Positions 1 through 8,736 of a stretch of DNA of 64,000 bases are shown here, piece after piece. The notes under the pieces were generated by a model that saw nothing but the letters and a program-made list of their open reading frames with translations, was not told the origin of the DNA and made no database searches. The position numbers and the translations under genes are program-made. This stretch comes from Moraxellaceae bacterium. GTDB taxonomy: Bacteria > Pseudomonadota > Gammaproteobacteria > Pseudomonadales > Moraxellaceae. Position 1 is the stretch's first letter, and each line of letters starts with the position of its first letter. The stretch covers positions 59,382 through 123,381 of the forward strand of contig SECL01000004.1 in the NCBI GenBank assembly GCA_004173455.1. The letters run 5' to 3'.

Positions 1-116
1 CAGGCGGTAAGACCCATGACTGCGGCTATTAATCCCAGCAGGGCAGCGTGTGAATAGCCTGCTTTTTTCAGGCCAGTAATAATCCGAGTATTGCTTAGCA
101 TGTCATTTTTGACCAT
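1..116 (-). CDS. N-terminal fragment of an unidentified exported or membrane protein (runs off the window)
   Basis: An open minus-strand frame starts with ATG at 116, preceded by AAAGGA at good spacing, and runs off the left edge. The 38 visible residues carry two lysines followed by a hydrophobic stretch from about residue 22, which fits a signal peptide or first membrane segment. It lies downstream of pckG on the same strand but is separated from it by a terminator, so it probably has its own promoter. I do not recognise the family. Confidence 0.5.
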   Translation of the reverse strand, partial: MVKNDMLSNTRIITGLKKAGYSHAALLGLIAAVMGLTA

Positions 117-296
117 GACTGTTGTCCTTTGCCGTGATGGGCCTTAAATCTTGTGAAAATTATTGCACAGGATGGCACGCTAAAAATTTTTGAATTGTGC
201 AATTGATGTGATAAAAAAATTACTTCACTATCGCTTTTAACATTAAAAATTTATTATCAAAATCAATCTCAAAACTTGAAGTCAAACACCGGGCAT

Positions 297-324
297 AAAA
301 AAGAGCCACCGTAGTGACTCTTTT
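297..324 (-). terminator. Rho-independent terminator of pckG
   Basis: A 7-bp stem (303-309 with 314-320, loop 310-313, one G-U pair) is followed on the minus strand by a run of six T (complement of 297-302). It begins about 20 nt after the pckG stop codon. Confidence 0.85.
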
Positions 325-340
325 AGATGACTTAAATAAC

Positions 341-2173
341 TTAAGCTACTTTTTCAACATTAATAGCCTGAACCAGCTGTTCACGACGCGCTTTTAATGC
401 ATCTGGCACATGGTCACCGATTTTTTCAAACAGTTCAGCATGGCTTTCCAGCTCTTTGGCCCATTGCTCGGCACTTTGAGAAGTCGCTTGCTTGAATTGT
501 TCGGCAGTAAAGTCAGAACCTGTCCAGTTGAGCTGATCATAGCTTGGTACATAGCCAATTGGGGTCTCAGTAGCTTCAGCCCGACCTTCGCAACGATCAA
601 TGATCCATTCCAGAACGCGCATGTTCTGACCAAAACCTGGCCAGATAAAGTCGCCATTTTCATCACGACGGAACCAGTTGACGTTGAAAATCTTGGGCAG
701 CTTGGCACCAGATTTCTCCAGATTTTCACCCAGATTGAGCCAGTGCTGGAAGTAATCACCCATGTTGTAGCCGGCAAATGGCAGCATGGCAAATGGATCA
801 CGACGTACAATCCCTTGCTGACCAACAGCCGCAGCGGTGGTTTCAGAACCCATAGTCGCTGCTTTATACACGCCATCTACCCAGTCAAACGCTTCTACCA
901 CCAATGGCACAGTGTCAGCACGACGGCCACCGAAGATAAAGGCAGAAATGGGTACACCAGCCGGGTTTTCCCAGTCGGCATCAATGGATGGGCATTGGCT
1001 GGCAGACACGGTAAAGCGTGCATTGGGATGCGCAGCTTTAGTACCTGATTCAGGTGTCCATGCTTTACCAGTCCAATCGGTTAGGTTGGCAGGCGCTTCC
1101 TTGGTTAAGCCTTCCCACCACACTTCGCCATTGTCAGTGACCGCAACGTTGGTATAAATCACGTTTTCATTCAGCGTAGACATACAGTTCGGGTTGGTTT
1201 TGGTGTTGGTACCCGGTGCAACGCCAAAGAAACCAGCTTCCGGGTTAATGGCATACAAACGGCCATCTTCACCCGGCTTGATCCATGCAATGTCGTCGCC
1301 TACAGTTTCAACTTTCCAGCCTTCAAAACCAGCCGGTGGAATCAGCATGGCAAAGTTGGTCTTGCCACAGGCAGACGGGAACGCAGCGGCCACATAGTGT
1401 TTTTCACCCTGTGGACTGGTCAAACCCAAAATCAGCATGTGTTCAGCCAACCAACCTTGATCGCGACCCATGACAGAAGCAATACGCAGCGCCAGACATT
1501 TTTTGCCCAGCAGTGCATTACCGCCGTAACCTGAACCATAAGACCAGATTTCACGGGTTTCGGGGTAGTGAACAATATATTTGGTATCGTTACATGGCCA
1601 CTTCACACCTTGCTGGCCAGCTTCCAGTGGCGCACCCACAGAGTGAACGCACGGCACAAACTCGCCGTCAGTGCCCAATACGTCATACACGGCCTTGCCC
1701 ATACGCGCCATCATGCGCATGTTCACTACCACATAAGGAGAGTCAGACAACTCAATCCCGATGTGTGCAATATGACTGCCCAGTGGTCCCATGGAAAAAG
1801 GAACCACATACATAGTACGGCCACGCATGCAGCCTTCAAACAGGCCATTTAAGGTTTGACGCATTTCCGCCGGATCAGTCCAGTGGTTGGTAGCACCGGC
1901 ATCTTCCTGTTTTTCTGAACAGATAAAGGTGCGGTCTTCAACACGGGCAACGTCAGATGGACTAGAGTTGGCAAGATAGGAATTTGGGTGTTTTTCTTGG
2001 TTTAATTGGCGCATGGTGCCGTTTGCAACCATGAGGTTCAGCAGGCGTTGATTTTCTTCTTCGCTGCCATCACACCATTCAATGCGGTCTGGTTGCGTCA
2101 ATGCTGCAATTTCTTCCACCCAAGCGATCAGTTTAGGGTGGCGAACGAATTCAGGTGCGTTCACTTTGGTCAT
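341..2173 (-). CDS. pckG: Phosphoenolpyruvate carboxykinase (GTP)
   Basis: The 610-residue protein is the usual length for GTP-dependent PEPCK, which converts oxaloacetate and GTP to PEP, GDP and CO2, the first committed step of gluconeogenesis in the cytosol. The family's P-loop FPSACGKTN lies near residue 268. It is followed by the metal/nucleotide motif [13 protein letters not shown] and by [13 protein letters not shown], all typical of the GTP class rather than the ATP class. The start at 2173 gives the normal N-terminus. It is monocistronic: a terminator follows and a long AT-rich region lies upstream. GTP-type PEPCK is common in Acinetobacter relatives. Confidence 0.97.
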   Translation of the reverse strand: MTKVNAPEFVRHPKLIAWVEEIAALTQPDRIEWCDGSEEENQRLLNLMVANGTMRQLNQEKHPNSYLANSSPSDVARVEDRTFICSEKQEDAGATNHWTDPAEMRQTLNGLFEGCMRGRTMYVVPFSMGPLGSHIAHIGIELSDSPYVVVNMRMMARMGKAVYDVLGTDGEFVPCVHSVGAPLEAGQQGVKWPCNDTKYIVHYPETREIWSYGSGYGGNALLGKKCLALRIASVMGRDQGWLAEHMLILGLTSPQGEKHYVAAAFPSACGKTNFAMLIPPAGFEGWKVETVGDDIAWIKPGEDGRLYAINPEAGFFGVAPGTNTKTNPNCMSTLNENVIYTNVAVTDNGEVWWEGLTKEAPANLTDWTGKAWTPESGTKAAHPNARFTVSASQCPSIDADWENPAGVPISAFIFGGRRADTVPLVVEAFDWVDGVYKAATMGSETTAAAVGQQGIVRRDPFAMLPFAGYNMGDYFQHWLNLGENLEKSGAKLPKIFNVNWFRRDENGDFIWPGFGQNMRVLEWIIDRCEGRAEATETPIGYVPSYDQLNWTGSDFTAEQFKQATSQSAEQWAKELESHAELFEKIGDHVPDALKARREQLVQAINVEKVA

Positions 2174-2591
2174 GGTGAGGCCTATCTATAAGGTAGAAGC
2201 GCAGATTCGGATCACGAATTACAGCGCCAGAAAAATTGTTGGTCTATTAAACCACAAAAGCAGTTTTTATTTAAGATACCTTTTTATACCAATAAGTAAC
2301 TTGTCAACCTAAAAAAATATTATAATTCAAATGGTTAATTTGTAAATATTACCCAGCATTTAGGTAAAATATGATTACGTTATACTCATCATTTTAAATT
2401 ATGATATTGATAAGCACCTGATAAAATTAACCTTTATAAAAATACCCTCTTGCGTAAAATTTTGTAGAAGCGATAAAACGGTTTTTTTGGCCTAGAGGGT
2501 GGCAAATAATGCTACTAAAATTTGCTGTAATCTCAGGTATGATTTTTGGGTTTTTAGATTCATCCTATCAATGCTAAAAAGGAGCAGGATA
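2174..2591. promoter_or_regulatory. AT-rich divergent intergenic region between pckG and the SDR gene
   Basis: This 418-nt stretch contains no convincing gene on either strand. It must hold the promoters of both divergent neighbours. It is clearly more AT-rich than the flanking genes. I could not pick a single convincing -35/-10 pair or operator by eye. Confidence 0.5.
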
Positions 2592-3374
2592 ATGCAGTTA
2601 CAGGATAAAGTCGCTATTGTCACTGGTGGCGCGTCAGGCCTTGGTTTGGCAACAGTAGAGGCGTTTGTGGCCAAAGGTGCAAAAGTGGTGATTTTTGACC
2701 TGAACCAGCAACAAGGCGATGAGGTTGCCAGCCGGTTAAACACAGCGCATGGCGATAATGTACGTGCTTTGACAGTTGATGTCACCGATGAAGTGGCAGT
2801 GCATGCGGCCATACAGCAAGTTGTATCCCTGTTTGGGGGGCTGCATATTTGTGTGAACTGTGCAGGGATTGGTTCGGCTACACGTACTGTCGGCAAAAAA
2901 GGTGCGCATCCCTTAAATACCTTTGCCAAAGTTATCCAGATTAACCTGATTGGTACTTTTAATGTGACGCGTCTGGCAGCTGAAGCCATGCAGCATAATG
3001 CTCCTGTCAATGATGATGGCGAGCGTGGCGTGATTATTAACACCGCTTCTGTAGCTGCTTTTGATGGTCAGATTGGTCAGGTGGCATATTCTGCGTCCAA
3101 AGGTGGCGTGGTTGGTATGACTTTGCCACTGGCGCGTGATCTGTCGGTGATGGGTGTGCGTGTCAACTGCATTGCACCAGGGATTTTTAATACCCCGCTG
3201 ATGAACAGTTCACCAGATTCGGTAAAAATGCCTTTAATTGAAATGACTCAGTTTCCAAAACGTTTAGGCCATCCCAGTGAATACGGTCAGTTTGCTGTAC
3301 ATATTGTTGAAAACAGCTTTTTAAATGGCGAAACCATTCGTCTAGATGGTGCAATTCGCATGGCGCCACGCTGA
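2592..3374 (+). CDS. SDR oxidoreductase, 3-hydroxyacyl-CoA dehydrogenase type II (HSD10-like)
   Basis: The frame is open from 2499, but the ATG at 2592 follows AAGGAG and begins the Rossmann fold, giving 260 residues, the family norm. Visible motifs are the cofactor loop TGGASGLG (about residues 12-19), NCAG, and the catalytic Ser...YSASK (Tyr/Lys). The insert with the GKKGAHPL segment and the C-terminal MAPR ending resemble type II 3-hydroxyacyl-CoA (2-methyl-3-hydroxybutyryl-CoA) dehydrogenases of isoleucine and fatty-acid breakdown. The exact substrate is inferred from family resemblance. It stands alone on this strand. Confidence 0.85.
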   Translation: MQLQDKVAIVTGGASGLGLATVEAFVAKGAKVVIFDLNQQQGDEVASRLNTAHGDNVRALTVDVTDEVAVHAAIQQVVSLFGGLHICVNCAGIGSATRTVGKKGAHPLNTFAKVIQINLIGTFNVTRLAAEAMQHNAPVNDDGERGVIINTASVAAFDGQIGQVAYSASKGGVVGMTLPLARDLSVMGVRVNCIAPGIFNTPLMNSSPDSVKMPLIEMTQFPKRLGHPSEYGQFAVHIVENSFLNGETIRLDGAIRMAPR

Positions 3375-3387
3375 TTTGAAATGTTGT

Positions 3388-3420
3388 GCTGACGGTGGCG
3401 TATTTGGCGTCACTGTTAGC
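3388..3420 (+). terminator. Long hairpin after the SDR gene, no U-tract
   Basis: Arms 3388-3400 and 3408-3420 pair over 13 bp, including three G-U pairs, around a 7-nt loop. No T-run follows, so it is not a classical intrinsic terminator. It may be a 3'-end stabilising hairpin. Confidence 0.5.
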
Positions 3421-3499
3421 ATCAACCATAAAAAATGACAATTGCTTTGTTTGCCCATACCTTTTAGGCTTGTTTCACTCTTTGAATATCTAAAACCCT

Positions 3500-3991
3500 A
3501 TGACCCAAGCGCCTGTTCCTGCTGCTTTCCATCTCTGGATTGATGCCGATGCTATTCCACGCATTTTGCGCGATATTATTTTTCGGGCATCGGATCGTCA
3601 CTTGCTGGGCGTTACATTTGTAGCCAATCAGCCAGTTGGTATCAAGCCGTCTGTCCGGATTAAATCCATTCAAGTGGCGCATGGTGCAGACAGTGCAGAC
3701 CGTGAAATTATTGAGCGCATGCAAGCTGGCGATATTGTGGTCACGCAGGATATCCCACTGGCCGCGCAAGTGATTGAAAAAGGCGGCACTGCCATTAATC
3801 CACGCGGCGATATTTACACACCGGATAATGTACGGGCACGTTTGCATTTGCGCGATTTTATGGAAGTGCTGCGTGGTTCAGGTGTACAAACCGGCGGCCC
3901 ACCACCCATTTCGGATAAGGAAAAAAAGGCTTTTGCCGATTCGCTGGAAAAAATCATTCAGAAAGAAAAACGGAAACATGCGAATCATTAG
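3500..3991 (+). CDS. yaiI: YaiI/YqxD family protein (UPF0178)
   Basis: The 163-residue protein has the family's features: the N-terminal IDADAIPRI segment, VTQDIPLAA in the middle and the [10 protein letters not shown] block. These are conserved acidic positions of a PIN-like NYN fold. The biochemical role of the family is unknown. The start at 3500 matches the usual N-terminus. The 3' end overlaps the next small ORF by 14 nt. Confidence 0.9.
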   Translation: MTQAPVPAAFHLWIDADAIPRILRDIIFRASDRHLLGVTFVANQPVGIKPSVRIKSIQVAHGADSADREIIERMQAGDIVVTQDIPLAAQVIEKGGTAINPRGDIYTPDNVRARLHLRDFMEVLRGSGVQTGGPPPISDKEKKAFADSLEKIIQKEKRKHANH

Positions 3992-4265
3992 CTTTTCATG
4001 GCACAACACATTAAATCACAGCATTGAAATTATATTTGAGCCATGGGGAATGGGTTATACTTTATTATCAAATTCAACTTTAACGGTTTATTATGGCTGC
4101 ATAGATGTTGAAAATGATATGCATATAAGTTTGAAAAAGAAATTTTTATCTATTTATTGTGGTAGTGGCGAGAAAATAAAAATCATTATAGATGGTCAAG
4201 ACGTTACTTCAGTTTATGGATTTTTAGCTCATCTCAAGCACAATAGTAATTGGACGTCAGAATGA
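3978..4265 (+). CDS. Small hypothetical protein (95 aa)
   Basis: The ORF starts at ATG 3978, inside the end of yaiI, and its stop overlaps the start of the next ORF as ATGA (4262-4265). This coupled arrangement is the main argument that it is expressed. The residues are mostly beta-prone, with no signal peptide or membrane segment. AT content rises sharply compared with yaiI, which suggests recent acquisition. I do not recognise a family. Confidence 0.5.
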   Translation: MRIISFSWHNTLNHSIEIIFEPWGMGYTLLSNSTLTVYYGCIDVENDMHISLKKKFLSIYCGSGEKIKIIIDGQDVTSVYGFLAHLKHNSNWTSE

Positions 4266-4465
4266 ACACTTCACAACTTTTGCTTGGCGTATTGTTTAGC
4301 TCAATCGGACTAGGTTATTTTATTTATGGTAAAAAGCAAAAAACCATTGTGCCATTTTTATGCGGTTTGATTTTGATGATTTTTCCCTACTTTGTTGAAA
4401 ATACTGGCTTGATCGTTTTAGTTGGGGCAGTAGTATCCGCTATTCCTTATTTTGTCAGATTATAG
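4262..4465 (+). CDS. Small two-helix membrane protein (67 aa)
   Basis: The start ATG at 4262 shares ATGA with the preceding stop, implying translational coupling. The product has two hydrophobic segments (about residues 5-23 and 29-60, the latter possibly two short helices) around a KKQK turn, so it is probably an inner-membrane miniprotein. No family function is recognised. Confidence 0.6.
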   Translation: MNTSQLLLGVLFSSIGLGYFIYGKKQKTIVPFLCGLILMIFPYFVENTGLIVLVGAVVSAIPYFVRL

Positions 4466-4571
4466 TGTTTTTAGAACACAAAATTTCTCGTCGATATTGC
4501 ATGCTTCATTGTATTGAGAAGTCACTGAGAATCCCCATTAAAACCTTATCTTCACAGTATATGGATAAGCT

Positions 4572-5198
4572 TTGTCGCAGCGTTCTGACCGTATTTCTAC
4601 TACTGATCTTTCAGCTATTGATAGCTTGCTTCAAGACATTCGTAGCTGTAATCAGTGTGCTGATTTTTTGCCGCACGGTACACGACCCATTTTGCAATTT
4701 AACCCCCAGGCAAAAATTCTGATTGCCTCGCAGGCACCGGGACGCAAGGCACATGATAGCGGAATCCCGTTTAATGATCCGAGTGGCGACCGCTTGCGCC
4801 ATTGGCTGGGGATGAGCCGTGAAACTTTTTATGACGCTAGTCAGGTGGCTATTGTGCCGATTGGTTTTTGCTATCCCGGCAAAGGCAAATCCGGTGACCT
4901 TCCACCACGGCCAGAATGTGCCGCAACGTGGCATGAGAAATTGCTAAAATTGTTGCCGAATATTGAGCTAACGATTTTGATTGGCCAGTATGCGCAGGTA
5001 TATCATTTGCAAGCGGCACATACGTCTTTGACAAACACTGTGATGAACTGGGATAAGTTCTGGCCGCACATCATGCCATTGCCGCATCCCAGTCCGCGTA
5101 ATATTTTCTGGTTGCGGCGTAATCCATGGTTTGAAACTGAGGTGATTCCGATATTACAACAGCGTGTCGCTCAGGTGCTCAATGGCGTAACGCCCTAA
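4572..5198 (+). CDS. Uracil-DNA glycosylase family protein
   Basis: The 208-residue protein has the UDG-superfamily fold markers. An N-terminal CNQCADFLPHG segment recalls the Cys positions of type 4/5 enzymes. ASQAPGRKAHDSGIPFNDPSG is the active-site motif A and PLPHPSPRN is motif B with the catalytic-loop His. Such proteins excise uracil or related damage from DNA, although the single GQAPG-type Asp/Glu usage here leaves the exact subfamily open. No ATG is available upstream because a stop lies in frame at 4566. TTG 4572, with GGATAAG before it, is the best start. Confidence 0.8.
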   Translation: MSQRSDRISTTDLSAIDSLLQDIRSCNQCADFLPHGTRPILQFNPQAKILIASQAPGRKAHDSGIPFNDPSGDRLRHWLGMSRETFYDASQVAIVPIGFCYPGKGKSGDLPPRPECAATWHEKLLKLLPNIELTILIGQYAQVYHLQAAHTSLTNTVMNWDKFWPHIMPLPHPSPRNIFWLRRNPWFETEVIPILQQRVAQVLNGVTP

Positions 5199-5276
5199 AA
5201 TTCCCAGTCATTATTTTAATTTTTGTTTGTCTGGAAATGTCTTGCAGCTGTCAAAAAATAGGCGCATGATCAGCGC

Positions 5277-5390
5277 ATGAAATTAATCAATGTGGTTTCC
5301 GTTGTCTCTCCCATCGTATCAGCAATTATGGTACGACCTGTGGCTGTGCGTATCTGGGCAGCGATTTTGGGAAAATACGAGCGGAAATAG
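5277..5390 (+). CDS. Possible leader peptide, 37 aa, Val/Ile-rich
   Basis: An ATG at 5277 opens 37 codons ending in TAG at 5388. Eight Val and five Ile codons make up about a third of it. A strong terminator follows 20 nt later, and the EamA exporter gene starts 86 nt after the terminator arm begins. GAGCGG at 5379-5384, in the last codons, is complementary to CCGCTC in the left terminator arm, so an alternative hairpin could form. This is the layout of ribosome-mediated attenuation. It could equally be a small hydrophobic protein or chance. The Shine-Dalgarno sequence is weak (AGGCGC, far upstream). Confidence 0.4.
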   Translation: MKLINVVSVVSPIVSAIMVRPVAVRIWAAILGKYERK

Positions 5391-5410
5391 CTTTAAGGAT
5401 TTCGATTTAT

Positions 5411-5437
5411 AGCCGCTCTTAGAGCGGCTTTTTTTAT
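5411..5437 (+). terminator. Rho-independent terminator/possible attenuator before the EamA gene
   Basis: A perfect 8-bp stem (5411-5418 with 5422-5429, 3-nt loop) is followed by a run of T. It could end the glycosylase transcript or act as an attenuator for the downstream exporter. Confidence 0.85.
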
Positions 5438-5496
5438 GGCCGGATTGTTTATGGCAGCGTTTTTATATTAATGACACCAACAACAGGAGAATAACG

Positions 5497-6519
5497 ATGA
5501 AGAGTGACGACTTGAGTACCGATCAGCCCCCGCAGCTGTTGCGGCTACCTACCCATGCAAATCATGCAGATGCAGTGATAATCGTGGCACAAAATAGTGC
5601 CAGTCGCTTGCAGGTAAGTAGCCGCTATATTTTGCTGGTATTGATTTGGTCAAGTACACCGCTGGCGGTAGTGTGGAGTGTGCAGGACTTGCATCCCATG
5701 TGGGCGCTGACAGCACGTTTTAGTTTAGCGGCGCTATTGGCCTATGCGATTTGTCGGGTGATGCGGTTACGTTTACCGTTGCATAAGCTTGCTTTGCAAA
5801 GCTATTTGGCCGGAAGCCTGAGCCTGTTGGGTGCCATGCTACTGACTTATCTGGTAGCACCGCATTTGGCCTCGGGACTGATTTCCCTGTTATTTGGTTT
5901 TGCACCATTGGTAGCTGGCCTCATGTCATTTGTATGGGTCAAGGATCAAAAGCTGTTTGCTGAGCAATGGCTTGGAATGTTGATTGCTGTACTTGGGCTG
6001 AGTTTTATTTGCTTAAGCGGTGAGCGTGCCTTTGCGCATCCTGTGGGGATTGGTCTGATATTTCTGGCGGTACTGTGCTATGTCGGCTCGATGTTCTGGG
6101 TTAAGCAGGTACACGCCAATTTGCATCCGCTGGTACAAACTACAGGGTCATTGATCATTTCAGCGGTGGGAATCATCATGTTGATGCCGTTGTTCTGGCA
6201 GCATTTGCCCACGCATATTCCCTCTACGTTGACCATCATGGCAATTTTGTACAGTGTGGTGGTGGCATCAGTAATTGCCATGCTGTGCTACTTTGATCTG
6301 GTGCAGCGCCTGAATCCATCTACAGTGGCACTGACCACGGTGCTGACGCCAGTGCTGGCGCTGCTGTGGGGCGTATGGTTTAATCATGAGCATGTTGGCG
6401 CAGGGGTGATGAAAGGGGTCGGCGTTGTGTTGCTGGGTTTGATGCTTTATTTTGTGCGCGAATGGATGGCCGGTTTTAGAGCGCGGCAATTTAAGGCAAA
6501 ACAGCCAGAGGTTGGATAA
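5497..6519 (+). CDS. EamA/DMT-family transporter
   Basis: The 340-residue protein has about ten hydrophobic segments arranged as two EamA halves (about residues 43-175 and 185-320), the drug/metabolite transporter architecture. Inner-membrane exporters of this family move amino acids, metabolites or drugs, and the substrate cannot be read from sequence. The N-terminal 40 residues are a hydrophilic extension before the first helix. ATG 5497 is preceded by AGGAG at 8 nt. A terminator follows, so it is monocistronic. Upstream leader-like elements suggest transcript-level control. Confidence 0.85.
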   Translation: MKSDDLSTDQPPQLLRLPTHANHADAVIIVAQNSASRLQVSSRYILLVLIWSSTPLAVVWSVQDLHPMWALTARFSLAALLAYAICRVMRLRLPLHKLALQSYLAGSLSLLGAMLLTYLVAPHLASGLISLLFGFAPLVAGLMSFVWVKDQKLFAEQWLGMLIAVLGLSFICLSGERAFAHPVGIGLIFLAVLCYVGSMFWVKQVHANLHPLVQTTGSLIISAVGIIMLMPLFWQHLPTHIPSTLTIMAILYSVVVASVIAMLCYFDLVQRLNPSTVALTTVLTPVLALLWGVWFNHEHVGAGVMKGVGVVLLGLMLYFVREWMAGFRARQFKAKQPEVG

Positions 6520-6555
6520 GCCTTGATTAAAAATTTGAGTTGATTATTTTTGAAC

Positions 6556-6582
6556 GCTCGGCTGGATTGGCCGGGCTTTTTT
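6556..6582 (+). terminator. Rho-independent terminator of the EamA gene
   Basis: Arms 6556-6562 and 6570-6576 form a 7-bp GC-rich stem with one G-U pair, followed by six T. Confidence 0.85.
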
Positions 6583-6873
6583 AGTTTTTTCTTAGACAAA
6601 AATTTTTATTATAAAAATTTTACAGTTGCGCTTAAGCTTTTGACTTAAAGTGGCCGCGTTGTGATTTTGACTTAATTAATTGAGCAATAACAGCAGGTTT
6701 TTGCATTGGTTTATTGTGTAAGATCACCGTTAATAGGGTGGTGGTGATAGCAGGATAAAGACTCATATTTAGGCGTTGTGACTGATTTTTTCAGTACAAT
6801 GAATCAGCCACAATGCTTAAAAAGAGTATTTAATGGCAGCACTTGCACTAAAGTAGGTTGTAAAGCCCAAGGA
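6583..6873. other. Convergent intergenic region without a clear gene
   Basis: The gap between the EamA gene and the convergent PilZ gene is AT-rich at its left end, with a perfect AT-only 10-bp inverted repeat (6599-6608 with 6612-6621) that could weakly terminate in either direction. I see no supported coding sequence; a 116-codon plus frame starting at 6778 is antisense to pilZ and has no family features. Confidence 0.4.
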
Positions 6874-7479
6874 TTAGTAATCATCCATTGTCCTGAACTG
6901 ATCGAGTTCATTTTCTTCGGTCAGTTTCTGGTTGATGCTCTCAGCCAGCTTGGCGCGGTCATTGGGATGCAGACTAATAAAGTAAGCGCCAGTTCTAAAG
7001 CCTTCCAAGTCTTCATCTTCACTGTAAACCACGCGTGCGGTTGCAGCCAGATGAAAGGCATTGCCCGGATGACTGAGGGTGAGGTGAACATGGGAGCCGG
7101 GTGGAATGCGTTCACGCGCATAGAATGACAGCCCGCTTTCGGAGATGTTCACTCGTGTTGGGCTGGGTAACATGGTTTCAACCATGGCGTCATATAAAGC
7201 ACCAGTGATAAGATTCAGCTTTTGGTTCATGAGTTGAACCACACGGGCAACCGTTGGACTTTCCTGTTGTAATGCCTGTGCTAACTGCCCTTGAACGCTG
7301 TCAATCTCATCAAGCTCTGCCAGCAGCAAAAAATAGCGCGGCAGTACAAAGCTGGGGTCGTAGGGGTCTTTGAGTGCATCAGTACGGGTAATCAGTTGGT
7401 AGTTGGTACGTAAGGCAGCATTGATGCGTGACATGAGACGGCGTTCACCTGTGTCTGCTCCCTGCTGTAAATTTTCCAT
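6874..7479 (-). CDS. PilZ domain-containing protein
   Basis: The start at 7479 follows GAGGAAAG and gives 201 residues; longer upstream starts would run into the divergent lolC gene. The N-terminal half is helical. From about residue 115 comes a PilZ-type barrel with the NISESG motif (the D/NxSxxG c-di-GMP contact) and a TARVVYSEDED strand. The arginine-rich RxxxR part is not clearly intact, so c-di-GMP binding is likely but not certain. Probable role: cytoplasmic effector linking cyclic di-GMP to motility or envelope functions. Its start codon is only 21 nt from that of divergent lolC. Confidence 0.8.
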   Translation of the reverse strand: MENLQQGADTGERRLMSRINAALRTNYQLITRTDALKDPYDPSFVLPRYFLLLAELDEIDSVQGQLAQALQQESPTVARVVQLMNQKLNLITGALYDAMVETMLPSPTRVNISESGLSFYARERIPPGSHVHLTLSHPGNAFHLAATARVVYSEDEDLEGFRTGAYFISLHPNDRAKLAESINQKLTEENELDQFRTMDDY

Positions 7480-7500
7480 TTTCTTTCCTCGGATGACTAT

Positions 7501-8736
7501 ATGTTTAAGCCGATCTCGCTGTTTGTTGGGTTGCGATACACTCGAGCACGGCGAAGCAATCACTTCATTTCTTTTATTGCCTTAGTGTCCATCATTGGCC
7601 TAACGCTTGGGGTTGCAGTTTTAATTACTGTTCTGTCAGTCATGAATGGTTTTGACCGTGAACTTAAAACCCGCATTTTGGGTATGATACCTCAAGCGAC
7701 TGTGTCGTCTACAGAAATTTTACCCGAATGGCGCTCTTTAGTCGAATTAGCAGATAAACAACAACATGTCGCAGGTTCGGCACCGTTTACCCAGTTGCAG
7801 GGTATGCTGACGGCGCAAGGGCAGGTGTCTGGTATTTTGGTGAGTGGGATTGATCCCAAGTTTGAAAAAAAGGTATCTATTGTTCAGGATTACATGACCG
7901 CTGGGTCGCTGGATAATCTAAAAGATGGCGAGTTTGGCATTGTATTGGGCAAGGGCATGGCCGATGGGCTGGGGCTGCGTGTTAATGACAAGGTCACGCT
8001 AGTGCTGCCAGAAGCTTCACCATCACCGGCAGGCGTGGTGCCGCGTTTTAAACGCTTTACCGTGGTGGGGATTTTTAGCATTGGTGCCGATGTGGATTCG
8101 ATGATTGGCTATATTGCCCTCAATGATGCAGCCAAACTGCTGCGTTTGCCCAATGGCGCGCAGGGCGTACGCATGAAGCTGGATGATATTTTTGCTGCGC
8201 CGGAAGTGTCGAGCAAATTACTGAACCAGCTTCCTCCCAATTATTATGCGTCCAACTGGACAGAAACCCATGGCAACCTGTTTAGTGCGATCCAGATGGA
8301 AAAGGCTATGGTTAGCTTGCTGCTGTTTTTGATTGTGCTGGTCGCGGCCTTTAATATTGTGTCCTCTCTGGTGATGGTGGTAACTGATAAAAAATCCGAT
8401 ATTGCCATTTTAAGGACGCTGGGTGCGTCACCAGCGACGATTACCCGGATTTTTATGGTGCAGGGTGTGATTATTGGCGCGTTTGGCACGCTGGCTGGTG
8501 CGGCATTGGGTATTTTGTTGGCCCTGAGCATTAGTGACGTTTTGGGCTGGATTAACAATACCTTTGGCCTGCATTTGTTTGATGCGTATTTTATTAATTA
8601 TTTGCCGTCTTATTTGCGCTGGCAGGATGTGTTGATTGTGGTGTCACTGTCATTGATCCTGAGCTTTTTGGCGACGATTTATCCGGCACGCCGTGCCGCC
8701 CAGATTCAACCGGCAGAGGCGCTCCGCTATGAATAA
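7501..8736 (+). CDS. Lipoprotein-releasing ABC transporter permease (LolC/LolE type, probably a single LolF-like subunit)
   Basis: The 411-residue protein has the FtsX/MacB-type plan: an N-terminal membrane helix (about residues 25-48), a large periplasmic domain, then three helices in the C-terminal third. The N-terminus SLFVGLRYTRARRSNHFISFIALVS is typical of LolC/E, which extract lipoproteins from the inner membrane for transfer to LolA. The stop overlaps the lolD start by 8 nt. Only one permease gene flanks lolD and the next gene is comEC. This points to the LolDF architecture with a homodimeric hybrid permease, as reported for Acinetobacter relatives. Confidence 0.9.
   Translation: MFKPISLFVGLRYTRARRSNHFISFIALVSIIGLTLGVAVLITVLSVMNGFDRELKTRILGMIPQATVSSTEILPEWRSLVELADKQQHVAGSAPFTQLQGMLTAQGQVSGILVSGIDPKFEKKVSIVQDYMTAGSLDNLKDGEFGIVLGKGMADGLGLRVNDKVTLVLPEASPSPAGVVPRFKRFTVVGIFSIGADVDSMIGYIALNDAAKLLRLPNGAQGVRMKLDDIFAAPEVSSKLLNQLPPNYYASNWTETHGNLFSAIQMEKAMVSLLLFLIVLVAAFNIVSSLVMVVTDKKSDIAILRTLGASPATITRIFMVQGVIIGAFGTLAGAALGILLALSISDVLGWINNTFGLHLFDAYFINYLPSYLRWQDVLIVVSLSLILSFLATIYPARRAAQIQPAEALRYE

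Noticed and set aside
410..1048. Long plus-strand frame across pckG
   Set aside because: It is the antisense shadow of a fully conserved gene, without ribosome site or coherent protein features.
6778..7128. Plus-strand 116-codon frame
   Set aside because: It is largely antisense to the pilZ gene, and no family features are visible in it.
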